Below are positions 5,148 to 6,091 of a stretch of 6,091 bases of DNA, piece by piece. Within the stretch, counting starts at the first letter, position 1, and each line of letters begins with the position of its first letter. Source of the DNA: Oscillospiraceae bacterium (GTDB taxonomy: Bacteria; Bacillota; Clostridia; Oscillospirales; UBA929); the NCBI GenBank assembly GCA_031271525.1, contig JAISVO010000019.1, positions 1-6,091 on the forward strand, written 5' to 3'. Below the pieces are notes generated by a model that did no database searches, was not told where the DNA came from, and worked only from the letters and a program-made list of their open reading frames with translations. Position numbers and translations under genes: made by a program.

Positions 5148-6091
5148 ATGAAAAAGGCCGCGTTTTTCGCGGTTGCCGTGTTGTTGATCGCGGCTCTCCT
5201 TGCCGCGCCGCTTGGAGCGAACGCTGAGGAGGATTTGACCTTCTTGGTGGTCAACAACAATGTCATCTCCTTCGGGCCGGCGGGACCGCCCAATGTCCCC
5301 GTGACGCGGGACGGCTGGATGATGGCGCCCCTCAGTCCTCTCACCGACCCGGATAACGGGCTGAACCTGCACTCCCAGTGGTCGGCGAAGGACCGGCGTC
5401 TCACCGTCTACGACGGCGAGGGGATCCAGCTGACCTTCGAGGTGGGGCAGGGCACCGCCTTCAGCGGCGAGGAACGGTATACGGCACCTATCCAGCGGTT
5501 TACACAGTTCGCGAACGAGTGGTATGTGCCCCTTGAGCTGATCAGCGACGTATTCGGGCTGTACTACTACGGCGGATACGAAACCGACTGGGGCACGATG
5601 GTGCGGGTATTTGTCAACCCGCCCTATGACGACGCCACCTTCGTTCTGGGGTACGGCAAAACGCGGATACAGCCGGTTTACGACGATTACTTCGCGGTTA
5701 GCATACCGTCGCCGGTCCCGTCGCCTTACGTCTCGCCCAATCCCGGCGTAACCCCGGCGGCATCGCCCATACCCGTCTCCCCCTCGCCGACGCCGGTCCC
5801 GTCGCCGACCCCACCGCCGCCGCCCGAACTCCTTTCGGTGTCGGTCTACCTCACCTTCGACGGCGCGCCGAACGACGCCACCGCTCCTCTGCTCGACTAT
5901 ATTGAATCGGAAAACCTTCCGGCGCTCTTCTTCCTGCCGCCGGAAAGTCTGCACAATTTCCCGCAGACGGCCCGCAGGATCGCGGAACGCCATCAAGCGG
6001 GTCTGCTCATCGGCGAAACGGACGATCCGAAAGGCGCGATTCTGGAGGGCAATACACTGCTCCGGGAGACGGCGTTGGTCAAAACCTGCCT
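5148..6091 (+). CDS. Secreted stalk-domain protein with degenerate polysaccharide-deacetylase (NodB-like) domain, 3' end missing
   Basis: The first 314 residues are present; the gene runs off the right edge. The start ATG has GGGGGTG 5 nt upstream. Residues 1-26 are a signal peptide (MKK, a hydrophobic core, cleavage after ANA), so it is exported. Residues about 30-160 resemble the copper-amine-oxidase-like N-terminal (stalk) domain common in clostridial cell-surface proteins: VVNNNVISFG opening, WMMAPLSPL, and later WYVPLELISDVFGL. Residues 185-226 are a Pro/Ser/Thr linker rich in SPTP and PSP units. From about 231 a NodB-like fold begins with VYLTFDGAPNDATAPLLDYI and ALFFLPPESL. The usual TFDDGP motif reads TFDGAP (236-241), keeping one Asp. 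Where NHTxxH is expected after the segment RRIAERHQAG (276-285), the protein reads LLIGET (286-291), so both metal-binding histidines seem absent. It is probably a non-catalytic glycan-binding or structural relative; later motifs lie outside the window. Confidence 0.85.
   Translation, partial: MKKAAFFAVAVLLIAALLAAPLGANAEEDLTFLVVNNNVISFGPAGPPNVPVTRDGWMMAPLSPLTDPDNGLNLHSQWSAKDRRLTVYDGEGIQLTFEVGQGTAFSGEERYTAPIQRFTQFANEWYVPLELISDVFGLYYYGGYETDWGTMVRVFVNPPYDDATFVLGYGKTRIQPVYDDYFAVSIPSPVPSPYVSPNPGVTPAASPIPVSPSPTPVPSPTPPPPPELLSVSVYLTFDGAPNDATAPLLDYIESENLPALFFLPPESLHNFPQTARRIAERHQAGLLIGETDDPKGAILEGNTLLRETALVKTC

Noticed and set aside
5046..5996. 316-codon minus-strand open frame opposite the secreted protein gene, reaching into the tRNA
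   Set aside because: Arg-rich low-complexity translation overlapping a tRNA; the plus-strand frame has a signal peptide, a ribosome binding site and recognisable domains.

Overview
The window is GC-rich, densely coded bacterial DNA. It most resembles a high-GC clostridial Firmicute of the Oscillospiraceae type. The evidence is a YozG-like XRE regulator paired with a DUF2975 membrane protein, a secreted protein joining a copper-amine-oxidase-like stalk domain to a polysaccharide-deacetylase fold, Firmicute-style Shine-Dalgarno sites, strong consensus SigA-type promoters, and a tRNA with an encoded CCA end. The lineage is inferred from gene content, because there is no rRNA or other phylogenetic marker here.

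Left part (1-1173, all minus strand): a compact operon runs leftward from a good promoter (TTGACA, 17-nt spacer, TATACT). It encodes a DUF2975 four-helix membrane protein, a 72-residue Cro/C1-type regulator, and a multi-pass membrane protein cut by the window edge that resembles the DUF4153/DUF4173 group. Neighbouring genes overlap by 4 and 11 bases, so translation is probably coupled. A perfect 21-bp inverted repeat overlaps the -35 box and is a candidate operator.

Middle part (1227-4914, all minus strand): lipA (lipoyl synthase), lplA (lipoate-protein ligase) and fucI (L-fucose isomerase) lie head to tail. A consensus promoter precedes lipA, and its whole 18-nt spacer is a perfect inverted repeat. 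lipA and lplA are separated by 4 nt and together can make protein-bound lipoyl groups: LplA attaches a lipoate or octanoate group and LipA inserts the sulfurs. fucI follows after 48 nt and has no obvious pathway link. It may be co-transcribed or partly separated by a weak terminator-like structure.

Right part (4970-6091, plus strand): a tRNA-Arg(ACG) gene with its own strong promoter is transcribed divergently from lipA. After a hairpin, a secreted protein gene begins 57 nt past the tRNA and runs off the window. It has a signal peptide, a stalk-like domain, a Pro/Ser/Thr linker and a NodB-like domain whose metal-binding residues appear to be missing, so it may be a pseudo-enzyme.

There are no mobile elements, CRISPR arrays or rRNA genes, and no gene-free stretch longer than about 150 bases. 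Nothing amounts to a clearly new multi-gene system. The most notable signals are the two promoter-associated palindromes and the degenerate deacetylase.
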